6,993 nucleotides of DNA from Bacteroidales bacterium (GCA_007128045.1 SKYG01000303.1:1-6993), one strand, 5' to 3'; shown: positions 1 through 5,733, numbered from the stretch's first letter. Notes: generated by a model not told the origin, from the letters alone. A program made the numbers and translations.

Positions 1-1
1 A

Positions 2-187
2 GTTATAACCTCTGTGAAGCAGATACTAGTTATTCAGGGCGACGGCGACTATGATGCCGCTGCCAGCCTCATACGTGATGATGGCTTTATGGTAAGCCAT
101 TTGCAAGCCGACCTCGACCGGGTTAATGAAGCAAATATCCCCGTTGATATAGTATTTATTCAGGGCAGGGACGTGTTGGGTTTGTAA
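2..187 (+). CDS. C-terminal end of a protein, possibly with a LytR C-terminal-like domain (5' truncated)
   Basis: An open frame enters from the left edge and gives 61 residues before a TAA at 185-187, with no start codon visible. The readable part alternates hydrophobic strands and helices: QILVIQGDGD, then AAASLIRDDGF, and near the end VDIVFIQGRD. This order resembles the C-terminal half of LytR_C domains in Bacteroidota proteins, where a strand with an acidic or glycine turn is followed by an AA..L helix and the chain ends in a VxVxIGKDY-like strand. That match is from memory of the family and is weak; the first half of the domain and any membrane anchor lie outside the window. If correct, the protein would be a cell-envelope-associated protein of unknown precise role. 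The frame itself is well supported because it is open up to the edge and is followed by non-coding repeat DNA. Confidence 0.5.
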   Translation, partial: VITSVKQILVIQGDGDYDAAASLIRDDGFMVSHLQADLDRVNEANIPVDIVFIQGRDVLGL

Positions 188-192
188 CTATT

Positions 193-224
193 GTTGATGT
201 GTTGATCCGTTGATTTGTTGATAG
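193..224. repeat. Four tandem 8-nt units, GTTGATNN
   Basis: GTTGAT starts at 193, 201, 209 and 217, an exact 8-nt period with two variable bases per unit (GT, CC, TT, AG). It begins 5 nt after the stop codon of the upstream gene. A second micro-repeat, GGTTTAATG, follows at 224-232 and 245-253. Apart from these repeats and the promoter candidate near 390, the spacer 188-434 shows only a weak inverted repeat (300-306 with 333-339) with a 26-nt loop. Confidence 0.75.
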
Positions 225-389
225 GTTTAATGTTTATGGTTTAAGGTTTAATGAAAACCAGAATATTTTGTCAGCAGGCCAATAATGGTTTTTTGCCGTA
301 AGGACAGGACTCGTTCTGATCTTGACCTGGCATGTCCTTGCTAAAGCAGGTTAGTAATAAATGTGTACAGGCAAATAAAAAATAAGATG

Positions 390-397
390 TATTTTTG
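390..397 (+). promoter_or_regulatory. Candidate Bacteroidota -7 promoter element for the M28 peptidase gene
   Basis: TATTTTTG at 390-397 matches the TAnnTTTG -7 consensus of the Bacteroidota primary sigma factor. A transcription start about 6-7 nt downstream would leave a 5' leader of roughly 30 nt before the ATG at 435. No convincing TTTG -33 element is visible at the usual distance, and the surroundings are AT-rich, so a chance match is possible. Confidence 0.4.
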
Positions 398-434
398 TAT
401 GTTTACTTGCAACTATACATCTATATAACTAAAT

Positions 435-2114
435 ATGAAACGATTTAAGTATTTGATTTTATTGCTGATGTTGTTGGCCGGGCAGGCAATATGGGCACAA
501 CAGGCGGTTGATTTTTCTGAGTCTGCGGTTATAGAAAGGTTGCGACAAGATTTAGAGTACCTTGCATCAGATGAGCTTGAGGGCCGGGAGGCAGGCACTG
601 AAGGGGAGTTGAAAGCAGCGCTTTTTTTAAAACAACGCATGCAGGAAATTGGCCTGAAGCCTGTTTTTGGATCTTCATACTTTCAGGAATTTGATTTTTC
701 CGGCTCCTGGGAGTGGGATGAGGATAACTCGCTTACAATAGGAGGTAATGGTTTTGAACATGGCGACGATTTCTTTACCCTTCCCGGGTCTGTCAACGCC
801 ACGGTAAGTGCTGCTGTAATTGATGTAGGATACGGACTGCATGGAGTTGCCGGTTTTGATGATTATGGGGGCCTTTCAGACATAGAAGGCAAGATCTTCT
901 TGATGGAATACTATGTGTCTCCTGAGATGAATGCAGCATCCGGGCTAAGCTCGCGGGAACAGCTCGAGAACAAATTGGCCGTCGCAGAAGAGAAGGGAGC
1001 TGCCGCCGTGATGTTTAAGAATTCGCACAGCTCGATGAGTGATCCCAGGGTGAACCTGCGGGTAAGTTCGGAGGCCCTTAACATACCGGTGCTGTTTGTT
1101 AAAGGAGAGGTTGCATCAGCACTTGAAGCACATGCAGGTCAGGAAATAACTCTTACTACCTCCATCAACCGGCCAGCTTTACAGTCGCTCAACGTTGCAG
1201 GCTATATCGACAACCAGGCTGAAACTACGGTGGTCATTGGCGGACATTATGATCATTTGGGGTATGGCGGACGGTCCTCGCGCAGTCCGGATGAGCGCCT
1301 GATACATTATGGTGCCGATGACAATGCCAGCGGCACGGCAGGCGTGCTGGAGGCTGCCCTGTACTTTTCCAACAGCACCCTGACCAACAACAATTACCTG
1401 TTTATCGCCTTTGGTGCCGAAGAAAAAGGACTGGTTGGCAGCAGGCATTTTACCACCAGCGACGACTATGACATGAGCAGGGTGAACTATATGTTCAACC
1501 TTGACATGATCGGGCGGTTGACCGACAACCGGTTAACTATGATAGGAACAGGTTCTTCTCCATCTTGGGATGGACTGATAGACAGGTTGGCCCCTGAGCA
1601 TTTAGAGGTCAGAAAAAGTCCCGGTGGACTCGGAGGGTCGGACCACGCACCTTTTTATATGCGCGACATACCGGTGATCTTCTTTTTTACCGGTACCCAT
1701 GTGGATTATCACAGGCCGAGTGACACGCCTGATAAGATTAATTACGAGGGCTCCTATCAGATCTTATCCCTGATGTATAGTATGGCTGGTGAGCTGGATG
1801 GGATGGAGCGTTTGGCCTTTTCAAAGGCTCCGGTTGCTGACAATCAGCAGCGTCGTATGGAAGGGCCTACACTTGGCCTGATGCCTGACCACACGTTTGA
1901 CGGTGAAGGCTTAAAGGTGCAGGCTGTCATTGAGAACAGGCCGGCACAGCAGGCTGGATTGAAAGACGGCGACGTGATCATCCGGATTAATGATAAAGAG
2001 ATCAGAGAGATACAAACATATATGGAAGCCCTGGGAACATTGCAACGCGGCAATAAAGCCAATGTGGTGGTGAAAAGAGGGGAGGAGGAAGTGTCGCTGC
2101 AGGTGCAGCTTTAA
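435..2114 (+). CDS. Exported M28-family zinc aminopeptidase with PA-like and PDZ domains
   Basis: This 559-residue protein starts with a signal peptide (about residues 1-21, KR then a leucine-rich core, likely cut after IWA), with no lipobox cysteine, so it should act in the periplasm or outside the cell. Residues of about 120-245 look like a PA domain inserted before the catalytic core. The M28 core carries the expected dinuclear-zinc residues: His271 in GGHYDHLG, Asp296 in GADDNASG, the catalytic Glu329 and ligand Glu330 in GAEEKGL, Asp357 in NLDMIGR and His426 in YHRPSDT. Residues of about 475-559 form a PDZ domain (GLMPD, then AQQAGLKDGDVIIRIN). Known M28 enzymes remove N-terminal amino acids from peptides; the substrate here is unknown. 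PDZ may bind C-terminal tails or an envelope partner, which is inference. All motif residues are intact, and the gene appears to stand alone with its own promoter. Confidence 0.93.
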   Translation: MKRFKYLILLLMLLAGQAIWAQQAVDFSESAVIERLRQDLEYLASDELEGREAGTEGELKAALFLKQRMQEIGLKPVFGSSYFQEFDFSGSWEWDEDNSLTIGGNGFEHGDDFFTLPGSVNATVSAAVIDVGYGLHGVAGFDDYGGLSDIEGKIFLMEYYVSPEMNAASGLSSREQLENKLAVAEEKGAAAVMFKNSHSSMSDPRVNLRVSSEALNIPVLFVKGEVASALEAHAGQEITLTTSINRPALQSLNVAGYIDNQAETTVVIGGHYDHLGYGGRSSRSPDERLIHYGADDNASGTAGVLEAALYFSNSTLTNNNYLFIAFGAEEKGLVGSRHFTTSDDYDMSRVNYMFNLDMIGRLTDNRLTMIGTGSSPSWDGLIDRLAPEHLEVRKSPGGLGGSDHAPFYMRDIPVIFFFTGTHVDYHRPSDTPDKINYEGSYQILSLMYSMAGELDGMERLAFSKAPVADNQQRRMEGPTLGLMPDHTFDGEGLKVQAVIENRPAQQAGLKDGDVIIRINDKEIREIQTYMEALGTLQRGNKANVVVKRGEEEVSLQVQL

Positions 2115-2160
2115 AAAACCCGAAACAGAGCGCTGAGAAAACCGCAACCCTCGGTCTGCA

Positions 2161-2194
2161 GGGGATCTCTCGCTGCGCTCGAGATGACAGGGTG
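2161..2194. repeat. REP-like imperfect palindrome
   Basis: The stretch contains ATCTCTCG, a CTGCG centre and CTCGAGAT, so it can fold as a short hairpin with an ATCTC/GAGAT stem, followed by GACAGGGTG. Very similar sequences (ctcgctgcgctcgagatgaca type) recur between genes in unrelated bacterial genomes, as I recall. Only one copy is in this window, so dispersal cannot be shown here. It lies 47 nt after the peptidase stop codon and is not followed by a T-run, so it is not a standard terminator. Confidence 0.5.
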
Positions 2195-2206
2195 CTATGA
2201 AGCCCG

Positions 2207-2329
2207 CAACTCACAATCACCTCACAACAATTCATAATTCAACATTCACAATTCACAATCACCTCACAACAATTCAACATTCACAATTCACAATTCAACA
2301 TTCACAATTCAACATTCACAATTCACAAC
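2207..2329. repeat. ATTCA-rich low-complexity array upstream of gpsA
   Basis: About 120 nt are built from interleaved CAATTCA, ACATTCA and TCACAA words. A 24-nt block beginning TCACAATCACC occurs exactly at 2211-2234 and again at 2253-2276, a 42-nt offset. After that, CAATTCAACATTCA units follow back to back. In the reading frame of gpsA the array is open and would encode a repetitive His/Gln/Asn/Ser/Thr-rich tail (IHNS and IQHSQF words), which is a familiar cause of wrongly extended N-termini in Bacteroidota annotations. The purine/pyrimidine skew and absence of G on the plus strand are striking. Confidence 0.85.
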
Positions 2330-2334
2330 ACCCT

Positions 2335-3339
2335 ATGACCCTTGAAGACCGTCCAAAGATCGCTGTAATTGGCTCAGGAAGTTGGGCTACTGCCATTGTA
2401 AAGATATTGCTGAACAACTCAAAGCGTGTAGGCTGGTGGATCAGGGAAGCTGAGATTGCCAGCCATATACAGGAATACCGGCATAACCCCACATACCTCA
2501 GGTCTGTTGAGTTTGATCCGGGGCGATTGGATATTTCCGGTGATTTGAGCCTGGTGATCAAAAAGGCTGATGTAATTATTTTTTGCATCCCTGCCGCTTT
2601 TTTGCATGGGTCTATACAGTCCTTGTCGTCTGCTATGTTATCCAACAAGCTTATTGTCAGTGCTATAAAGGGTATTGTTCCGGAGCAGAATGCCATTATT
2701 GCCGATTACTTTGAGCAGCAGTTTGGTATTGGTCTTGATCGTTTTGTGGTGGTGAGCGGCCCAAGTCATGCAGAAGAGGTGGCGCAGGAAAAACTCACTT
2801 TTCTGACGGTCGCATCTTTGGTACAGGATCATGCCATGGTGGTTTCCAACCTGTTTAACTGCCGGTTTATCAATACCATTTTATCCGACGATATTTACGG
2901 GACGGAATATACTCCGGTATTAAAGAATATTTTTGCCATTGCCAGTGGCATTTGCCTTGGTCTGGGTTACGGCGATAATTTTCAGGCGGTGCTGGTCAGC
3001 AATGCGGTGCAGGAGATCAAGCGTTTTCTTGACGCGGTGCATCCTATTGACCGTGACATCAACAGCTCAGTGTATCTGGGCGATCTGTTGGTAACCTGCT
3101 ACAGTCAGTTTAGCCGGAATCGCACTTTTGGCAATATGATTGGGAAGGGGTACAGCGTTAAATCGGCACAACTGGAGATGAACATGGTGGCAGAGGGCTA
3201 TTACGCCGTTAAATGCATCAAGGAGATGAATGCAGACTATGGGGTGTATATGCCGATTCTTGACGCTGTTTTCAGTATTCTGTATGAGAACAAGACCCCT
3301 TTAAGTGAGATCAGGGCGCTGACTGCGAAGCTGGTGTGA
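2335..3339 (+). CDS. gpsA: Glycerol-3-phosphate dehydrogenase, NAD(P)+ dependent
   Basis: GpsA reduces dihydroxyacetone phosphate to sn-glycerol-3-phosphate in the cytoplasm, the entry point to phospholipid synthesis. With the start at 2335 the protein has 334 residues, the normal family length. The Rossmann nucleotide-binding loop is at the N-terminus (AVIGSGSWATA, about residues 10-20), followed by SAIKGI with Lys112, SGPSHAEEV (141-149), the catalytic-lysine segment TPVLKNIFAIASG (Lys197), GDLLVTC (249-255) and SRNRTFG (260-266). The frame is open back to an ATG at 2197, but the 46 extra residues would be encoded by the ATTCA array and sit before the nucleotide loop, so the 2335 start is far better. 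No promoter could be identified inside the array. Its 3' end faces the toxin gene with 8 nt between the stop codons, and no separate terminator is visible. Confidence 0.95.
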   Translation: MTLEDRPKIAVIGSGSWATAIVKILLNNSKRVGWWIREAEIASHIQEYRHNPTYLRSVEFDPGRLDISGDLSLVIKKADVIIFCIPAAFLHGSIQSLSSAMLSNKLIVSAIKGIVPEQNAIIADYFEQQFGIGLDRFVVVSGPSHAEEVAQEKLTFLTVASLVQDHAMVVSNLFNCRFINTILSDDIYGTEYTPVLKNIFAIASGICLGLGYGDNFQAVLVSNAVQEIKRFLDAVHPIDRDINSSVYLGDLLVTCYSQFSRNRTFGNMIGKGYSVKSAQLEMNMVAEGYYAVKCIKEMNADYGVYMPILDAVFSILYENKTPLSEIRALTAKLV

Positions 3340-3347
3340 TTGTTACA

Positions 3348-3647
3348 CTAAAAAAATTGTACATTCTGTGGATCCTGCCTCACGTCATACAATCGCAATA
3401 TTTCAATTTTTTCTTTCTTTAACCTGTAATATATTACATTTTGTTTGGTGAGGACGCATTTTCTAATACCATGGTCAGCATTGAGAAGTGGAAATTGCTC
3501 GGGAAATGCTTTTAACAGGGCTATTGTTTCTTCCAGATGATCAATAAATCTATTGGTGGCTTTTTTGCCCCAATGCTTTTCCACATAGATAATTACAGCA
3601 TCCAAATCAGCAACTGCCTTGGGTGACCAGAATACCGATCTGACCAT
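3348..3647 (-). CDS. ParE/RelE-superfamily toxin
   Basis: This 99-residue basic protein has the ParE/RelE fold signature in order: an N-terminal strand (VFWSPKA), two helices (residues 11-29 and 31-48, including YVEKHWG and a FIDHLEET segment), the FPEQFP turn, then strands RKCVLTK, NVIYYRLKKEKIEILRL and the typical C-terminal LYDVRQDP. Superfamily members either cleave ribosome-associated mRNA (RelE) or poison gyrase (ParE). The sequence does not settle which, although the helical hairpin and the final YDVRQDP look more ParE-like. It starts one base after the stop of the upstream small gene (TGA-T-ATG), a coupling typical of antitoxin-toxin operons. No frameshift or truncation is visible, so it is likely functional. 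Its 3' end converges on gpsA. Confidence 0.85.
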   Translation of the reverse strand: MVRSVFWSPKAVADLDAVIIYVEKHWGKKATNRFIDHLEETIALLKAFPEQFPLLNADHGIRKCVLTKQNVIYYRLKKEKIEILRLYDVRQDPQNVQFF

Positions 3648-3648
3648 A

Positions 3649-3885
3649 TCATCTCTTTTTATACTTTTTCAGAACATCTTCACTGGCAATACCCAGTCCT
3701 TCGTCCATTTGGTTGATGGCGTCGAAAAGACCATCTTTCTGTTCTTTAGATAATTCCTCCCATTTAGATATATCAATATCTCTGTTTAATGTTTCATGCA
3801 AAAGAACGTACACCTTTTTGAGTTGACTCAGGTTCAGTTGATCAATCTGATGTATTATTTTCAACTTAATTTCTGCAGTTCTCAT
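3649..3885 (-). CDS. Antitoxin partner of the ParE/RelE-like toxin
   Basis: The protein has 78 residues from the ATG at 3885. It is mostly helical: a first part around MRTAEIKLKIIHQIDQLN and QLKKVYVLLHE suits dimerisation or DNA binding, while the second part (KWEELSKEQKDGL, then INQMDEGLG and a lysine-rich KKYKKR tail) resembles the toxin-wrapping tail of small antitoxins next to ParE-type toxins in Bacteroidota. I do not recognise a named DNA-binding fold. An in-frame ATG at 3951 would add 22 residues, but that extension would run through the palindrome at 3910-3927 and look unlike the family, and an A-rich stretch precedes the 3885 start, so 3885 is preferred. In known type II systems such a protein neutralises the toxin and represses the operon; here this is inferred from position and size. 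Confidence 0.75.
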   Translation of the reverse strand: MRTAEIKLKIIHQIDQLNLSQLKKVYVLLHETLNRDIDISKWEELSKEQKDGLFDAINQMDEGLGIASEDVLKKYKKR

Positions 3886-3909
3886 GTAATTTTTCTTTAA
3901 AGGTACGTA

Positions 3910-3927
3910 TGCATTTACTAAAATGCA
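3910..3927. promoter_or_regulatory. Perfect palindrome, candidate operator of the toxin-antitoxin operon
   Basis: TGCATTT and AAATGCA form a perfect 7+7 inverted repeat with a 4-nt ACTA spacer. It sits 24 nt upstream of the antitoxin ATG, on the promoter side. Type II antitoxins commonly bind such palindromes to repress their own operon. A TTTGAC word further upstream (near 3946-3951 on the minus strand) could belong to the promoter, but no clear -7 box was found. The AT-rich hairpin could instead be an RNA structure. Confidence 0.45.
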
Positions 3928-3991
3928 AGAATCATTCCTGCGAACAGTCAAACATGAATGCCCTTGGCCAGTCTTTTGATTAGATGTTTTT

Positions 3992-4453
3992 TTACCTAAA
4001 CTCCATCGTCTTCCTGGTGGTGATCTTTTCGCAGTAGTGGCATTTCAAGCGGATATCTTCTTTATCAACCACACTGAACTTTGTGGCGAGCTGTTCGACG
4101 TTGGTTACACAGTTGGGGTTGAAGCATTTGACGATGCCGATGATCTGGTCGGGGGTTTCCACGATTTTTTTGGAGATCACTTCGAAGTCGCGGATATCGA
4201 TAATGGAGGCATGTGGCGCTACAAGGGAGATCTTGTTTAGCTCTTCTGCCTCAAAATTTTTATTGCTCACTTTGATGATGCCTTTGGTGCCAAATATCTT
4301 GCTTTCCAGGTTGGTGGCAAACAACACCATGTTGCCAAAGGCTTCCAGCTTCAGGATGCGGATTACCTGAAACACCGCGCTGGCTGGTATATGATCGATT
4401 ACTGTGCCATTTTCTATGGCCGATACTTTCAGTTCTTTTCTTATTTGTCCCAT
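3992..4453 (-). CDS. pyrI: Aspartate carbamoyltransferase regulatory subunit
   Basis: PyrI binds nucleotide effectors and joins the catalytic PyrB trimers in aspartate transcarbamoylase, giving feedback control of pyrimidine synthesis. At 153 residues it equals the Escherichia coli protein in length. The N-terminal allosteric domain includes the diagnostic GTVIDHIPA (residues 16-24) and the APHASI and IRDFEV segments. The C-terminal zinc domain has all four cysteines, Cys110 and Cys115 in CFNPNC and Cys138 and Cys141 in CHYC. The gene lies downstream of pyrB on the same strand, the usual order, but separated by 277 nt of repeat DNA rather than a few bases. Whether it shares the pyrB transcript or has its own promoter is not clear from the sequence. 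No terminator is visible in the 106 nt before the antitoxin gene. Confidence 0.96.
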   Translation of the reverse strand: MGQIRKELKVSAIENGTVIDHIPASAVFQVIRILKLEAFGNMVLFATNLESKIFGTKGIIKVSNKNFEAEELNKISLVAPHASIIDIRDFEVISKKIVETPDQIIGIVKCFNPNCVTNVEQLATKFSVVDKEDIRLKCHYCEKITTRKTMEFR

Positions 4454-4475
4454 GATTGGTCGTTTTTAATTTTGT

Positions 4476-4569
4476 AACCGCAAAGTAACGCGGAGTGATT
4501 CGCTGAGGAACGCAGAGTTATCTTTTTAACCGCACAGGTCGCAGAAATTTTCGCAAATTTTCGCAAAGG
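4476..4569 (+). repeat. CGCAAAG-type periodic repeat array, left (forward) arm
   Basis: The arm comprises two blocks that both begin AACCGC. The first (4476-4517) is a run of CGCAAAG, CGCGGAG, CGCTGAG and CGCAGAG spaced 10-12 nt apart. The second (4528-4569) reads AACCGCACAGGTCGCAGAA and continues with two TTTTCGCAAA units. The consensus unit is CGCnnAG with AT-rich separators. There is no credible gene in this stretch: open frames across it are short and made of repeat translation. Confidence 0.8.
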
Positions 4570-4570
4570 T

Positions 4571-4716
4571 TTTTTGCTCTGTGTTCGTCATTGGCAGTCT
4601 CTTTATCTGTGTTCCTTTGTGCATAACTTTTGGTTCCTCTGCAGTTACTTTTTTTACGTTCTTTGCGGTAATTTTTTTCTGCGTTCTTTGCGAATAACTT
4701 TGCGTTCTTCGCGGTT
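4571..4716 (-). repeat. CGCAAAG-type periodic repeat array, right (inverted) arm
   Basis: Read on the minus strand, this arm begins AACCGCGAAGAACGCAAAG and continues with TTCGCAAAG, AACGCAGA, TTACCGCAAAG and AACGT units, then decays through GCAGAGG, GCACAAAGG and ACACAGA words. The best block (4678-4716) matches the left arm's first block (4476-4517) at about 33 of 41 positions by hand alignment. The two arms together occupy nearly the whole pyrB-pyrI spacer and form an imperfect inverted repeat about 240 nt across. Confidence 0.78.
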
Positions 4717-4730
4717 TTTTTTATTGTATG

Positions 4731-5639
4731 TTATCGCAGTCCCAGGATCAGGGCCATCAGTGCTTGTCTGACGTATACGCCGTTCAGTGCCTGTTCAAAG
4801 TAGTAGGCTTTTTCGCTGGAATCTACCTGTATATCTATTTCATTAACCCTCGGCAATGGGTGCAGTACTTTAAAACTGTCTTTTGTGTTGGCTATCATAT
4901 CTTTATGTAGGATGTAAGAGTTCTTGATACGCTCAAATTCGAGGGGGTCTGAGAAGCGTTCGCGTTGGATGCGCGTCATATACAGTATATCTGCATGTGA
5001 AAAGACCTCATTCATTTCAGTGTATTGGAAGTAGCTGAGATTCTTTTCTTTGATATGCATTTTCACGGAGCTGGGCAGTTTCAGTTCCAATGGGGATATC
5101 AGGTGAAATGTGGTGTTGAAGTTGCACATGGCGATAACCAGCGAGTGCACTGTTCGTCCGTACTTCAGGTCGCCGACCAATGCAACATGCAGGTTGTCGA
5201 GGGTGCCCTGTGTTTTTTGGATGCTGTAGAGGTCGAGCAGGGTTTGGGTTGGGTGTTGGTTGGCGCCATCACCAGCGTTGATGATGGGTACCGGGGAGAT
5301 TTCAGAGGCGAAGCGGGCACTCCCTTCTACCGGGTTTCGCATTACGATCAGGTCTGAATAGTTGGCGATGGTCAGGATGGTGTCGCGCAGGGATTCCCCT
5401 TTTTTGACGCTCGTATTGGTGGCTTCGGAGAAGCCGATCACCTTACCGCCCAGGCGGTTCACGGCGCTTTCAAAGCTCAGGCGCGTACGTGTTGATGGTT
5501 CGAAGAACAAGGAGGCCACCACATAATCCTGGAGTATGGTTTGCACGGGTTTTTTTTCGAACTCCTGTGCAACTTCCAGTATTCTTAGCTGTTCTTCTTT
5601 GCTGTAGTCATTGATGGAAACGAGGCTTTTGTTTTTCAT
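4731..5639 (-). CDS. pyrB: Aspartate carbamoyltransferase catalytic subunit
   Basis: PyrB condenses carbamoyl phosphate with aspartate to N-carbamoyl-aspartate in the cytoplasm, the first dedicated step of pyrimidine synthesis. The 302-residue length fits the class that pairs with PyrI (about 300-311). The carbamoyl-phosphate loop is intact, FFEPSTRTRLSFE with Ser49-Thr50-Arg51-Thr52; the 80s loop follows with Ser77 and Lys80 in TSVKKGES; then Arg101-Asn102-Pro103, His129 in HPTQTLLD, the GDLKYGRTVHS segment with Arg162 of the aspartate domain, TRIQRERF (222-229), and HPLPR (260-264). No key residue is missing. The ATG at 5639 is directly before a conserved-looking start (MKNKSLVSIND). It lies downstream of a strong terminator, so it should have its own promoter in the 61-nt upstream spacer, where a CGCAGAG-type repeat is found. 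Confidence 0.96.
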   Translation of the reverse strand: MKNKSLVSINDYSKEEQLRILEVAQEFEKKPVQTILQDYVVASLFFEPSTRTRLSFESAVNRLGGKVIGFSEATNTSVKKGESLRDTILTIANYSDLIVMRNPVEGSARFASEISPVPIINAGDGANQHPTQTLLDLYSIQKTQGTLDNLHVALVGDLKYGRTVHSLVIAMCNFNTTFHLISPLELKLPSSVKMHIKEKNLSYFQYTEMNEVFSHADILYMTRIQRERFSDPLEFERIKNSYILHKDMIANTKDSFKVLHPLPRVNEIDIQVDSSEKAYYFEQALNGVYVRQALMALILGLR

Positions 5640-5652
5640 TATTCAAAAATTT

Positions 5653-5683
5653 AACCGCAGAGGTCGCGGAGTTATACGCAGAG
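5653..5683 (+). repeat. Third copy of the CGCAAAG-type repeat, in the pyrB upstream region
   Basis: AACCGCAGAGGTCGCGGAG followed by TTATACGCAGAG is a close relative of the second block of the array between pyrB and pyrI (4528 onward; AACCGCACAGGTCGCAGAA). It lies 14 nt before the pyrB start codon, within the only space available for the pyrB promoter and leader. Confidence 0.75.
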
Positions 5684-5701
5684 ATGATATAAGAATGTAT
5701 T

Positions 5702-5726
5702 AAAAAAAAGGGGCCGAAGCCCCTTT
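5702..5726 (-). terminator. Rho-independent terminator after the COG2403-type gene
   Basis: On the minus strand the RNA reads AAAGGGGC, a UUCG tetraloop, GCCCCUUU and then five further U. The stem is 8 perfect base pairs closed by the extra-stable C(UUCG)G loop, and it begins 7 nt after the stop codon at 5734-5736. It therefore ends the upstream transcript before pyrB. The flanking A-run on the other side would also allow some termination in the plus direction, but no gene there needs it. Confidence 0.95.
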
Positions 5727-5733
5727 AAAAAAA

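Noticed and set aside
300..339. Inverted repeat AAGGACA/TGTCCTT upstream of the M28 gene
   Set aside because: Seven base pairs across a 26-nt loop without a T-run or a link to a known regulator is expected by chance in a spacer this size.
2316..2832. Minus-strand open frames opposite gpsA
   Set aside because: gpsA is unambiguous on the plus strand, and the longest antisense frame begins within conserved gpsA sequence and has no recognisable motif.
3333..3349. Possible terminator between gpsA and the toxin gene
   Set aside because: The GGTGT/ACACT stem is only 5 bp with a 7-nt loop and is followed by A, not T, on the gpsA strand.
3886..3951. A 22-residue N-terminal extension of the antitoxin from the ATG at 3951
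   Set aside because: The extension crosses the perfect palindrome at 3910-3927 and lacks the helical character of the rest; the ATG at 3885 gives the usual antitoxin size.
4476..4716. CRISPR array in the pyrB-pyrI spacer
   Set aside because: Units are only about 7 conserved bases at 10-12 nt spacing, are degenerate and change orientation; there are no repeat-length blocks with unique spacers and no cas genes.
4574..4910. Two short plus-strand open frames across the pyrB-pyrI spacer and the pyrB 3' end
   Set aside because: One translates the CGCAAAG repeat array in reverse (a Phe/Leu/Ser-rich chain), the other is antisense to pyrB. Neither has family-like motifs or a plausible start region.
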